DNA from: Xaviernesmea oryzae
GTDB lineage: Bacteria > Pseudomonadota > Alphaproteobacteria > Rhizobiales > Rhizobiaceae
Assembly (NCBI RefSeq): GCF_900177415.1
Contig: NZ_FXAF01000011.1
Span: 930,001-994,000 of the forward strand
Reading direction: 5' to 3'
Length of the DNA: 64,000 nt
In this document: positions 28,758 through 36,412 of the stretch, one piece after another
How the letters are laid out: every line of letters begins with the position of its first letter
Numbering within the stretch: position 1 is the stretch's first letter
Position numbers and translations under genes: made by a program
Notes under the pieces: generated by a model
The model's database searches: none
What the model saw: only the letters and a program-made list of their open reading frames with translations
What the model was told of the DNA's origin: nothing

Positions 28758-28781
28758 CTATATATCGGCAAAATCCGATAT
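28758..28781 (+). promoter_or_regulatory. ArsR-type operator over the -10 of the nemA operon
   Basis: CTATAT (28758-28763) is a perfect rhizobial -10 and overlaps the inverted repeat ATATCGG-N6-CCGATAT (28762-28781), which ends 12 bp before the ArsR start codon. The -35 is poor. Repression by the encoded ArsR protein is expected. Confidence 0.6.
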
Positions 28782-28793
28782 CTGGATCCTGGC

Positions 28794-29090
28794 ATGGACA
28801 AGACGGAAATTCTCAAGGCGCTGGCGCACCCGGTCCGGGTCGAATTCCTGGAATGGATGAAGGAACCCGAGCGCCATTTCTCCAATCAGGCGCATCCGCT
28901 CGAAATGGGTATCTGCGCCAACCAGTTCGAAAAGCGCTGCGGCCTCTCCCAGTCCACGGTCTCGGCGCATCTTTCGACGCTCGAAAAGGCCGGGTTGCTG
29001 AAGATCGACCGCGTTGGCCAATGGGCGTTCTACCGCCGCAATGAGGAAACCATTGCGGCCTTCCTCGACGAGCTCAGTTCGTCGCTCTGA
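28794..29090 (+). CDS. ArsR-family regulator of the nemA operon
   Basis: A 98-residue winged-helix repressor: LKALAHPVRVEFLEWMKEP, then CGLSQSTVSAHLSTLEKAGLL (recognition helix) and the wing VGQWAFYRRNEET. Cys41 and Cys48 (ICANQFEKRCG) could serve thiol-based sensing, as in regulators that control old yellow enzymes. It precedes the ene-reductase gene by 32 bp, and the two surely form one operon. The gene in this place in S. meliloti is also an ArsR-type regulator beside the AbcR sRNAs. Confidence 0.88.
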   Translation: MDKTEILKALAHPVRVEFLEWMKEPERHFSNQAHPLEMGICANQFEKRCGLSQSTVSAHLSTLEKAGLLKIDRVGQWAFYRRNEETIAAFLDELSSSL

Positions 29091-29122
29091 TCCTCCCCCA
29101 ACTAGAGATAAAGGAATTTCCG

Positions 29123-30244
29123 ATGGCCAGCCTTTTTGATCCGACCAAATTCGGCGATATCGATCTCGCCAATCGCATCGTCATGGCGCCGCTGACGCGC
29201 AACCGCTCGCCGAGGGCGGTTCCGAACGACCTCAACGTCACCTATTACGAACAGCGCGCCTCGGCCGGCCTGATCATCACCGAAGGCACGCCGGTGACCC
29301 AGCAGGGCCAGGGTTATGCCGACGTACCCGGGCTCTACCTGCCTCAGGCGGTCGAAGGCTGGAAGAAAGTGACGGACGCCGTGCATGGGAAAGGCGGCAG
29401 GATCGTCACCCAGATCTGGCATGTCGGCCGCGTTTCCCACACCTCCCTGCAGCCGAATGGCGGCGCGCCGGTCGCGCCTTCTGCCATTCCCGCCGGCAGC
29501 AAGACCTATGTCATCAACCCTGACGGTTCCGGCGCCTTCGTCGACACCTCTGCGCCTCGCGCGCTTGAGCATGCCGAAATCGCCGGCATCGTCGATGATT
29601 TCCGCAAGGGTGCCCGCGCGGCGATCGATGCCGGCTTCGATGGCGTGGAACTGCACGGCGCCAACGGCTACCTGATCGACCAGTTCCTGAAATCCGGCGC
29701 CAACAAGCGCACCGACGAATACGGCGGTTCGATCGAAAACCGCACCCGCTTCCTCCTGGAAGTCGTCGATGCGGTCACCGGGGAGATCGGTGCCGGCCGC
29801 GTCGGCATCCGCCTGTCGCCGGTCACGCCCGGCAACGGCATCACCGAAGCCGATCCGCAGCCCCTCTTCAATTACGTGGTCGAGCAGCTCGGTCCGCGCG
29901 GCCTCGCCTTCATCCATGTGATCGAAGGCGCCACGGGCGGCGACCGCAGCTTCTTCCAGGGCGACAGGCCCTTCGACTACCAGGAACTCAAGAGCATCTA
30001 CCGCAAGGCCGGAGGCACGGGCGGCTGGCTGGTCAACAACGGCTACGACCGTGAGAGCGCCATCGAGGCCGTCGAAAGCGGCTATGCCGATGCCGTCGCC
30101 TTCGGCAAGCTCTTCCTCGCCAATCCGGACCTCGTGCAGCGCCTCAGGAACGACGCGCCGCTCAACCAGCCGGACAAGGCCACCTTCTATGGCGGCGGCG
30201 CCAGGGGTTATACCGATTACCCGGCGCTCGAAGCCGTCGCCTGA
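29123..30244 (+). CDS. nemA: Alkene reductase, old yellow enzyme family
   Basis: A 373-residue FMN enzyme that reduces activated C=C bonds of electrophiles such as N-ethylmaleimide or enones with NAD(P)H. The barrel motifs are all present: MAPLTRNRSP at the start, IWHVGRVSH, FDGVELHGANGYLIDQFL (substrate His/Asn pair), EYGGSIENR, and the C-terminal FGKLFLANPDLV. Full length. The ArsR gene ahead probably derepresses it on exposure to electrophiles. ATG at 29123 is preceded by AGAGATAAAGGAA. Confidence 0.94.
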   Translation: MASLFDPTKFGDIDLANRIVMAPLTRNRSPRAVPNDLNVTYYEQRASAGLIITEGTPVTQQGQGYADVPGLYLPQAVEGWKKVTDAVHGKGGRIVTQIWHVGRVSHTSLQPNGGAPVAPSAIPAGSKTYVINPDGSGAFVDTSAPRALEHAEIAGIVDDFRKGARAAIDAGFDGVELHGANGYLIDQFLKSGANKRTDEYGGSIENRTRFLLEVVDAVTGEIGAGRVGIRLSPVTPGNGITEADPQPLFNYVVEQLGPRGLAFIHVIEGATGGDRSFFQGDRPFDYQELKSIYRKAGGTGGWLVNNGYDRESAIEAVESGYADAVAFGKLFLANPDLVQRLRNDAPLNQPDKATFYGGGARGYTDYPALEAVA

Positions 30245-30260
30245 TGAGACACCGAAGGGG

Positions 30261-30279
30261 GGGCCGCGACGGGCGGCCC
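30261..30279 (+). terminator. First copy of the nemA terminator hairpin
   Basis: GGGCCGC-GACGG-GCGGCCC, 17 bp after the nemA stop. It lacks a following T-run because a repeat element begins directly behind it. A second, slightly different copy with T-run stands after the element (30424-30446). Confidence 0.6.
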
Positions 30280-30422
30280 TCAGACTGCTGACAAAGGTTC
30301 GAAAATCTCCGATCGTCATGCTCGGGCCTGTTCCGAGCATCTGCAAACCATTGACGTTCATAGATCCTCGGCATAAGGCCGAGGATGACGCCGAGCAGGA
30401 CGCGAGGTTTGTCATCAAGCTG
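30280..30422 (+). repeat. About 140-bp intergenic repeat, copy 1
   Basis: It begins CAGACTGCTGA and ends GTCATCAAGCTG, with two internal hairpins (GCTCGG-N7-CCGAGC and ATCCTCGGC-N4-GCCGAGGAT). The copy at 34065-34200 is the same element in reverse orientation, with scattered substitutions. It is flanked on both sides by versions of the nemA terminator hairpin. No coding capacity. Confidence 0.85.
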
Positions 30423-30423
30423 G

Positions 30424-30446
30424 GGGCCGCGACGAGAGGCCCTTTT
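30424..30446 (+). terminator. Second copy of the nemA terminator hairpin
   Basis: GGGCC-GCGACGAGA-GGCCC followed by TTTT. It shares the GGGGCCGCGAC core with 30261-30279. This is the copy that keeps the T-run. The remaining 130 bp to the DUF2188 gene hold nothing recognisable. Confidence 0.6.
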
Positions 30447-30579
30447 CTCCAGGCCGGAAGCGAGACGACCTGTCGATCGACCTCTGGGGTCGCTGTGCAC
30501 GAAACCTCAAATCTTCGCGCCGGCGGCCGCCCTCAACGGGCTTGTCAGAGGTATCCTCGGACCATGGCCGCAGCTGACC

Positions 30580-30843
30580 TCAATGCGTGGTCGCTCCCTG
30601 GTCGCCGTCCTCGACTTCGGCTTCCGGACGGTCGCCGCCATCGCTGTATTCGGTGTGCCAGACGCCCTTCTCGTCCTGCCAGCTGATCTCTTCCGGGTCG
30701 CCGCCCACCTGTTGCTCGGCCGCGACGATGCGCGCTGCCTGCAAGGCATCGGAATGGGTAGGAAAAGTTTCCGAATAGACGTCGCCCTGGCGATAAGCCC
30801 AACCGCCATCATGCGGCACGACCTTGTAGACAATCTTGGTCAT
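30580..30843 (-). CDS. DUF2188 protein
   Basis: An 87-residue protein. YKVVPHDGGWAYRQGDVYSETFPTHSDALQAARIVAAEQ is the single DUF2188 domain, a small alpha/beta module of unknown function seen in stress-related and phage-linked proteins. The acidic C-terminus (EAEVEDGDQG) is variable. ATG at 30843 follows AGGAGGGAG, an excellent ribosome-binding site. Single gene, convergent with nemA. Confidence 0.8.
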   Translation of the reverse strand: MTKIVYKVVPHDGGWAYRQGDVYSETFPTHSDALQAARIVAAEQQVGGDPEEISWQDEKGVWHTEYSDGGDRPEAEVEDGDQGATTH

Positions 30844-31065
30844 ACTCCCTCCTTGTTCTTCTTTCATGGCCGCATCGATCCTCCGGATCGGTCTCCAGAC
30901 GCGGCACAGCATTGAAAAAGCAGGAAGTGCGCCGCAAGTTCCAGGCCACCTCCGGAATTATGTCATCAAAGCCTGCTTGTCGCAAATCCTCGAGCCGAAG
31001 CCGGCCCATCCTTGATGCCGCAGGTTGCCGCGTTAGATTGTGCCGATGAACATCAGGAGCGGCCG

Positions 31066-32169
31066 GTGAGAGTTCTCTCTCTTCTGAAACAGGAAAGATT
31101 TCTCATCGTTGCGCTCGGGGCCGCCTTCATCGCCTACGCCGTGGAACATTCCGTCCTGGAGGCGGGCCAGACGGCCTCGGTCATCGCTGCCGTCGCCCTG
31201 ATCGCCATCATCATTCTCGCCTCGACCCGCGTCGCCCATCATGCGGAGGTGCTCGCCCACAAGGTCGGCGACCCCTATGGCACGATGATCCTGACGCTGT
31301 CGGCCGTCGCCGTCGAAGTGCTGATCCTGGCGATCATGATGGGCAACACGACCTCCCCCACCCTGGTGCGCGACACGATCTATGCGGCCGTCATGCTGGA
31401 CATCAACGGCATCCTGGGCCTGGCGGCCCTGCTTGGCGGCCTCCGCCACGGCGAGCAGCCCTACAACGACGATTCCAGCCGCACCTACAGCGTGATGATC
31501 CTGACGGCCATGGGCATTTCGATGATCGTGCCGGAATTCATCCCTTCCGACCGATGGCACTATTATTCCGCTTTCACCATCGCGGCGATGATCGCGCTCT
31601 ACGCGGTCTTCCTCAAGATGCAGGTCGGCCCGCACAGCTATTTCTTCAGCTACAGCTACCCCCGCGCCAAGGCGGCAACGGGCGGAGCGGCACCCCGGGA
31701 GGAGGCCAAGGAAGAGTCGGCCGCGATCTCCATCGGCATCATCCTCTTCGGCGTCCTGGTCATCGGCTTCCTCGCCGAATTCATGTCGGCCTTCATGAAT
31801 GCCGGAATAGAGGGCATCGGCGCCCCGCCGGCCCTGATGGCCGTCGTCGTGGCGACCATCTCCGCGGCGCCGGAAATCCTGACGGCGTTGCGCGCGGCCC
31901 TCAGGAACCGCATGCAATCCGTGGTCAACATCGCCATGGGAGCGTCGCTCTCGACCGTCATCCTCACCGTGCCGGTGATGGAAAGCATCGCGCTCTACAG
32001 CGGTCAGCCCTTCGTCATGGCCATGACGCCGGTGCAGACCGTGATGGTCGCGGTCACGCTGATCGCCGCGGCGATCAACCTCAATGACGGTCAGACGAAC
32101 GCGATCGAAGGGATGACCCACTTCGTCCTGTTCGCGACCTTCGTGATGCTGACGGTCCTCGGCCTCTGA
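31066..32169 (+). CDS. Ca2+(cation)/H+ antiporter, ChaA type
   Basis: A 367-residue inner-membrane exchanger of the CaCA superfamily with about eleven membrane segments. The first repeat carries GDPYGTMILTLSAVAVEVLILA and the second ATISAAPEILTALRAALRNRMQ, both with the acidic residue of the cation site. Rhizobial versions are often listed as y4hA-like. GTG at 31066 was chosen because AGGAG lies 7-8 bases upstream and the earlier in-frame codons (31012-31065) look non-coding. Likely role: calcium or sodium export. Confidence 0.85.
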   Translation: MRVLSLLKQERFLIVALGAAFIAYAVEHSVLEAGQTASVIAAVALIAIIILASTRVAHHAEVLAHKVGDPYGTMILTLSAVAVEVLILAIMMGNTTSPTLVRDTIYAAVMLDINGILGLAALLGGLRHGEQPYNDDSSRTYSVMILTAMGISMIVPEFIPSDRWHYYSAFTIAAMIALYAVFLKMQVGPHSYFFSYSYPRAKAATGGAAPREEAKEESAAISIGIILFGVLVIGFLAEFMSAFMNAGIEGIGAPPALMAVVVATISAAPEILTALRAALRNRMQSVVNIAMGASLSTVILTVPVMESIALYSGQPFVMAMTPVQTVMVAVTLIAAAINLNDGQTNAIEGMTHFVLFATFVMLTVLGL

Positions 32170-32176
32170 CGAAAAG

Positions 32177-32215
32177 CGATTCCGTAACAACAAGTTGCAC
32201 ATGCATACGGAATCG
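32177..32215. other. 10-bp inverted repeat after the antiporter gene
   Basis: CGATTCCGTA (32177-32186) and TACGGAATCG (32206-32215), 19-nt loop, 7 bp after the stop. Without a T-run it may be a weak terminator or an operator for the methyltransferase gene downstream. I looked for a SAM riboswitch here and did not recognise one. Confidence 0.4.
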
Positions 32216-32337
32216 GATTGAGAAGACGTTGAATCAGTGCGTGAAATATGCTGTTTCGGCTGGAGAGGCCCAATCTGTATACACGCCTTCGCCGTTGCCG
32301 GGTTCCGGCAGCTTGTACAAGTAATATGGAGGATTCC

Positions 32338-33456
32338 ATGCCAACCCCGCCCTACAGAGCCGATCACGTCGGTTCGCTCCTGCGTCCCGCTTCCATCAAG
32401 GAAGCCCGCAGGAAGTTCTACGAAGAGAAGAGCATTTCCGCCGATGAACTGAAGGCCGTCGAAGACGAAGGCATCAGGGAGCTCGTCAAGCTGCAGGAAA
32501 GCGTCGGCCTCAAGGTCGTCACCGACGGCGAAGCCCGCCGCCATTTCTGGCACTACGACTTCCTCGGCGAACTCGACGGCATGGAATTCGTCACGCGCGA
32601 AGCGCACAAGGGCGTCACCTTCCACGGCGTCAAGCTGCCGCCGACCTTTCCGACCATCAACGGCAGGCTCGACTTCCCGGACGACCACCCGCATCTCGAG
32701 CACTTCAAGTTCCTCGCCGCCAACACCAAGGTGACGCCGAAGATCTCCATCCCCGGCCCGAGCGTCGCGCATTACCGCACGGCCCGCGCCGACGTGACCT
32801 ATCCGGAATACCAGGACCAGGAAGCGCTGTTCGCAGCTCTCGCCCGCACCTATGCCAAGGCGGTGCAGAAGTTCTACGAAGCCGGCTGCCGCTACCTCCA
32901 GATGGACGACATCTATTTCGCCTATCTCGGCGACGAGAAGCAGCGCGCCATGAAGCGTGAAGAAGGCTACGATCCGGACTGGCTGATCGAGAAATACGCG
33001 CTCACGATGCATGAGGCGATCAAGGATCGTCCGAAGGACATGCTGATCGGCATGCATATGTGCCGCGGCAACTTCCGCTCAACCTGGGCTGCCGAAGGCG
33101 GTTACGATGCGGCGGCCGATGCGATCTTCAACAAGACCGGCGTCGACATGTTCTTCATGGAATACGACACGGATCGCGCCGGCGGCCTGCAGCCGCTGAG
33201 CCTGCTCCAGAAGGGTTCGAAGCAGCGCGTCTATCCGGGCTTCATCACCACCAAGACCGGTGAGCTGGAAAGCCTCGATTCGCTCCGCCGACATTTCGAC
33301 GAAGCTTCCAAATATGTCGATCTCGATCAGCTCGGCATCGCGCCGCAATGCGGCTTCGCCTCGACCGAGGAAGGCAACTCGATCACCGAGGACGATCAGA
33401 AGCGCAAGCTGGAGCTCGTCGTGAAGACCGCCGAGACCATCTGGGGCACGGCCTGA
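32338..33456 (+). CDS. MetE C-terminal-like (cobalamin-independent) methyltransferase
   Basis: A 372-residue protein equal to the catalytic half of MetE. RADHVGSLLRP at the start, LQMDDIYFAYL, the zinc ligands in MHMCRGN (His-x-Cys) and IAPQCGFAST, and FMEYDTDRAG match the YxjG/YxjH-type methionine-synthase-like group. It lacks the N-terminal MetE domain, so the methyl donor may not be the usual folate; some relatives take methylcobalamin-protein or other donors. ATG at 32338 follows ATGGAGGATTCC. Role in methionine or methyl recycling is inferred. Confidence 0.88.
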   Translation: MPTPPYRADHVGSLLRPASIKEARRKFYEEKSISADELKAVEDEGIRELVKLQESVGLKVVTDGEARRHFWHYDFLGELDGMEFVTREAHKGVTFHGVKLPPTFPTINGRLDFPDDHPHLEHFKFLAANTKVTPKISIPGPSVAHYRTARADVTYPEYQDQEALFAALARTYAKAVQKFYEAGCRYLQMDDIYFAYLGDEKQRAMKREEGYDPDWLIEKYALTMHEAIKDRPKDMLIGMHMCRGNFRSTWAAEGGYDAAADAIFNKTGVDMFFMEYDTDRAGGLQPLSLLQKGSKQRVYPGFITTKTGELESLDSLRRHFDEASKYVDLDQLGIAPQCGFASTEEGNSITEDDQKRKLELVVKTAETIWGTA

Positions 33457-33468
33457 CGGAAATCTGGT

Positions 33469-33509
33469 GGCCGCAGCCGATCTTGCTGCGGCCGCCCCTT
33501 GAGTTTTTT
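33469..33509 (+). terminator. Terminator of the MetE-like gene
   Basis: GGCCGCAGC (33469-33477) / GCTGCGGCC (33485-33493), then ten bases and six T. The gap before the T-run makes it imperfect. Confidence 0.55.
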
Positions 33510-33553
33510 CCAAACTTGCACAAGTCTCTCCTAGACAACCTGAGGAGAGTAGA

Positions 33554-34018
33554 ATGGGCATCTTCGACAAGATCAAGAACGCAATCTTTGGCGGCGCAGC
33601 CAAAGCCGCTCCGCAGCCCACCGCGGAGCCTCTGAAGCCTGCGGCTCCGGTGTCGGCATCCGCCGCATCGACGCCCGCGGCGACCCCTGCCCCTGCAGCA
33701 CCACCCTCCGCCGCTCCGGCCACGGCAGCCCCCACGGCAGCAGCACCCGCATCCGCCGGCCCGGTGGATATCGAGCCGATCCTTGACGCGGCAGTCAAGA
33801 AAAGCGGTCAGAAACTCGATTGGCGCCGTTCGATTGTCGATCTCATGAAGGCGCTCGACCTCGATTCCAGCCTCACCGCCCGCAAGGAGCTCGCCGAAGA
33901 GCTCGGATATACCGGCGAAAAGAACGGTTCGCCCGAAATGAACATATGGCTCCACAAGGCTCTGATGAAGAGGCTCAAGGAAAACGGCGGAAAGGTTCCG
34001 GCCGACCTCCTCGATTGA
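33554..34018 (+). CDS. DUF3597 protein
   Basis: A 154-residue protein: amphipathic N-terminus (GIFDKIKNAIFGGAAK), an Ala/Pro/Thr-rich linker (residues 17-70), and a C-terminal globular domain (DIEPILDAAVKKSGQKLDWR, then SIVDLMKALDLDSS and ELAEELGY) that is the DUF3597 domain, function unknown. The family is common in proteobacteria and resembles LysM-linked or stress proteins in layout only. ATG at 33554 follows GAGGAGAG. Its terminator is split by a repeat element. Confidence 0.82.
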   Translation: MGIFDKIKNAIFGGAAKAAPQPTAEPLKPAAPVSASAASTPAATPAPAAPPSAAPATAAPTAAAPASAGPVDIEPILDAAVKKSGQKLDWRRSIVDLMKALDLDSSLTARKELAEELGYTGEKNGSPEMNIWLHKALMKRLKENGGKVPADLLD

Positions 34019-34044
34019 GTTTCTGTAGCCGGCACCCGCTGGCA

Positions 34045-34064
34045 GCCCGCCTCCCGGCGGGCTC
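34045..34064 (+). terminator. First copy of the DUF3597 terminator hairpin
   Basis: AGCCCGCC-TCCC-GGCGGGCT, 26 bp after the stop. It lacks a T-run and is followed at once by a repeat element. Confidence 0.6.
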
Positions 34065-34200
34065 AGCTTGATGACGAACCTCGCTTCTTGCTCGGCGTCA
34101 TCCTCGGCCTTGTGCCGAGGATCTATAAACGTCAATGGTTTGCAGATGCTCGGCACAGAGCATGGCAATCGGAGATTTTCCAACCTTTATCAGCAGTCTG
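34065..34200 (-). repeat. About 140-bp intergenic repeat, copy 2
   Basis: Reverse-oriented relative of 30280-30422: it begins CAGCTTGATGAC and ends CAGCAGTCTG, with both internal hairpins kept. As at the other site, it separates two copies of a terminator hairpin. Confidence 0.85.
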
Positions 34201-34225
34201 AGCCCGCTTCCCGGCGGGCTTTTTC
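34201..34225 (+). terminator. Second copy of the DUF3597 terminator hairpin
   Basis: AGCCCGC-TTCCCG-GCGGGCT followed by TTTTC. It differs from 34045-34064 by one base in the paired region. The remaining 165 bp to the sugar dehydrogenase gene hold nothing identifiable. Confidence 0.7.
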
Positions 34226-34392
34226 TTGAGCGCCCCCTGCAGGCGCCGATAAATTATTCTTGAATGACGCGTGTGCGACCATTTCGCATGAACGCCCTAG
34301 ATGAAGGCCATCATTCGGCACTCGATCGCCTCCGTGCGGGAGTGGCGTTTCCGGACCTGCGGCAGGCGCCGCCTCATCGAAGGGAGTTCACG

Positions 34393-35619
34393 ATGAAAAA
34401 CCTCACTCTTCTCCTGGCCGGCTCGGCCCTCTCCGCCGTGCTGATCGCCGGCTCCGCGCTCGCCCAGACCGCCGGCCAGCCGGCCGAGACCAGGCGCCCG
34501 AATGCGCAGAACCAGACGCCCGCTTTCACGGGCCAGACCCGTGCGCCGCAACCGGCCGAGATGCCGAAGATTTCCCATGAGGTGGTCGCCGACGGCCTGC
34601 CGCATCTCTGGGCGATGGAGTTCCTGCCGGACGGCCGCATGCTGGTGACCGCCAAGGAGGGCGTCATGCACATCATCTCCGAGGAAGGCGAAGCCGGGCC
34701 CGAGATCGACGGCGTTCCGGAGGTCCTGTCCGGCGGCCAGGGCGGCCTGCTCGACGTGGCGCTCGCGCCGGACTTCGCGACCTCCGGCATGATCTTCTTC
34801 TCCTTCTCCGAGGATCGGGAGGACGGCAACGGCACGTCGGTCGCCTCCGCAAAACTCGTTCCGGACGATCAGGGGGGCGGCAGGCTGGAGAACGTCAACG
34901 TCATCTTCCGCCAGATGCCGAGCTATGATGGCAACAAGCATTTCGGCTCGCGTCTCGTCTTCGGCCCGAGCAACGAACTCTACGTCACCGTCGGCGAGCG
35001 CTCCGATCCCGAACCTCGCGTCCAGGCACAGGATCTCGGCAGCGGTCTCGGCAAGGTCTTCCGCATCGACATGAACGGCAAGGCCCTGCCTGACAATCCC
35101 TTCGTGGACCAGGACGGCGCGCAGCCGGAAATCTGGAGCCTCGGCCACCGCAACCTGCAATCCGCCACGCTGGACGGTCAGGGCCGGCTTTGGACGGTCG
35201 AACACGGCCCGCGTGGCGGCGACGAGCTGAACCGGCCGGAGCCGGGCAAGAACTATGGCTGGCCGGAAGTAACCTACGGAATAGAGTACAGCGGTAGCCC
35301 CGTCGGCGAGGGCATCACCCGGAATGCGGAAACGGAACAACCGGTCTATTACTGGGATCCGGTCATCGCCCCTTCCGGCATGGCCTATTATGACGCCGAT
35401 GCCATTCCCGAGTGGAAGGGCGCTTTCCTGGTCGGCGGCCTGGTCAGCCAGGGGGTCGTCGTCGTTCACATGGACGGCGACAGGGTCGCCTACGAAGAGC
35501 GCGTGCCGCTCGACGCCCGCATTCGCGACGTCAAGGTCGGCCCGGACGGCGCCGTCTATGCCGTCACCGAACAGCGCGGCGGCGGCGAATCCACGATCCT
35601 GCGGCTGACCAAGGGCTGA
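34393..35619 (+). CDS. PQQ-dependent aldose sugar dehydrogenase, periplasmic
   Basis: A 408-residue protein with a signal peptide (residues 1-24, cleavage after SALA) and a six-bladed beta-propeller of the soluble glucose dehydrogenase type. Landmarks: PHLWAMEFLPDGRMLVTAKEG, GGLLDVALAPDF, HFGSRLVFGP, SLGHRNLQS, WTVEHGPRGGDELN, and APSGMAYYD. The family (E. coli YliI) oxidises aldoses with PQQ in the periplasm. ATG at 34393 follows AGGGAG. PQQ synthesis genes are not in this window. Confidence 0.9.
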   Translation: MKNLTLLLAGSALSAVLIAGSALAQTAGQPAETRRPNAQNQTPAFTGQTRAPQPAEMPKISHEVVADGLPHLWAMEFLPDGRMLVTAKEGVMHIISEEGEAGPEIDGVPEVLSGGQGGLLDVALAPDFATSGMIFFSFSEDREDGNGTSVASAKLVPDDQGGGRLENVNVIFRQMPSYDGNKHFGSRLVFGPSNELYVTVGERSDPEPRVQAQDLGSGLGKVFRIDMNGKALPDNPFVDQDGAQPEIWSLGHRNLQSATLDGQGRLWTVEHGPRGGDELNRPEPGKNYGWPEVTYGIEYSGSPVGEGITRNAETEQPVYYWDPVIAPSGMAYYDADAIPEWKGAFLVGGLVSQGVVVVHMDGDRVAYEERVPLDARIRDVKVGPDGAVYAVTEQRGGGESTILRLTKG

Positions 35620-35660
35620 TGCGTCGCCCGGCGAAGCGGTGTCCGGGGGAGCCGTTTCAC

Positions 35661-36047
35661 CTAGAATTTGAATGCAAGGCGATGGCCTGCCAGCGCCCGG
35701 TCGATCGTCACGAGCAGCAATCCTTCGGCCTGGCACTGCGCGAGCAGAAGCCGGTCGAAGGGATCGCGTGTTTCCGGCTCCGGCTCGGCAGCCGTGATGA
35801 CGTGCGGGATATCGATATGGAGGATTGCAAGATCGGCAGCTTCCAACGCGTTCGGCATATCCTCCAAGGGCATGCCTGGATCGAGCTTGCCCAATCTCGA
35901 CTTGATGGCGACTTCCCAGAGACTGGCGACGCTCACCAGACCATCTGCCGTGCCATCGGCAAAGAACCTGTAGAATTGGGGAAATTGCGTAGTGAACTCC
36001 CGCCGAAGGAATGCCAGAACGACGTGAGTGTCGAGGAGAAGCCTCAT
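35661..36047 (-). CDS. vapC: VapC-like PIN-domain toxin
   Basis: A 128-residue PIN-domain ribonuclease. MRLLLDTHVVLAFL holds the first catalytic Asp, SLWEVAIKSRLGKL the Glu, and RDPFDRLLLAQCQAEGLLLVTIDRAL the second and third acidic residues. It belongs to the PIN subgroup that pairs with Phd/YefM-type antitoxins. The start ATG at 36047 overlaps the antitoxin stop by 4 bp. Complete and probably active. Confidence 0.9.
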   Translation of the reverse strand: MRLLLDTHVVLAFLRREFTTQFPQFYRFFADGTADGLVSVASLWEVAIKSRLGKLDPGMPLEDMPNALEAADLAILHIDIPHVITAAEPEPETRDPFDRLLLAQCQAEGLLLVTIDRALAGHRLAFKF

Positions 36048-36310
36048 TTTTCCGGCAGAGGCTTGAGTAGAAAGTCTTCCGAGAGCGGATCATCGAAATC
36101 GTCCGCGATATAAGGCACTGGATTGGCAATGCCCCTCGCCCGCAGATACGCCTGCCCGGCTTCCCAATCGATCCCGCCACGCTTTTTATGCGGCACGATG
36201 TCGAATACCGGCTTGCCGTCCCGGGTCACGGTCACGGTCTCGCCCTGCTCCACATCTTGGGCAAGCTCGTCGAAACGATCCTGTGCTTCGCGGATAGAGA
36301 CGGTTTTCAT
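36044..36310 (-). CDS. Phd/YefM-type antitoxin
   Basis: An 88-residue antitoxin: VSIREAQDRFDELAQDVEQG, then ETVTVTRDGKPVFDIVPHKK is the Phd/YefM N-terminal domain; the C-terminal half (YLRARGI to PLSEDFLLKP) should wrap the toxin. ATG at 36310 is chosen over an upstream in-frame Met (36364), which lies in the neighbouring terminator region. Cotranscribed with vapC. Confidence 0.9.
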   Translation of the reverse strand: MKTVSIREAQDRFDELAQDVEQGETVTVTRDGKPVFDIVPHKKRGGIDWEAGQAYLRARGIANPVPYIADDFDDPLSEDFLLKPLPEK

Positions 36311-36362
36311 GCGGAAAATGTAGCTACGCGCAGCCACATCGTCAATGTGAGCCCGCGAATGC

Positions 36363-36386
36363 AAAAAGCCCGCCAGCGTGGCGGGC
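36363..36386 (-). terminator. Terminator of the aspartate aminotransferase gene
   Basis: GCCCGCC-ACGCT-GGCGGGC followed by TTTTT on the minus strand, 27 bp after the stop. A textbook intrinsic terminator. Confidence 0.85.
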
Positions 36387-36412
36387 CTTCCGAAATCATG
36401 CCGGCGATGGCT

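Noticed and set aside
32170..32337. SAM riboswitch before the MetE-like gene
   Set aside because: The gap has an inverted repeat but not the SAM-II or SAH motif pattern as far as I can read it.
31033..33057. 674-residue frame on the minus strand across the antiporter and MetE-like genes
   Set aside because: It spans two real genes on the other strand; composition is His/Asp/Arg-rich.
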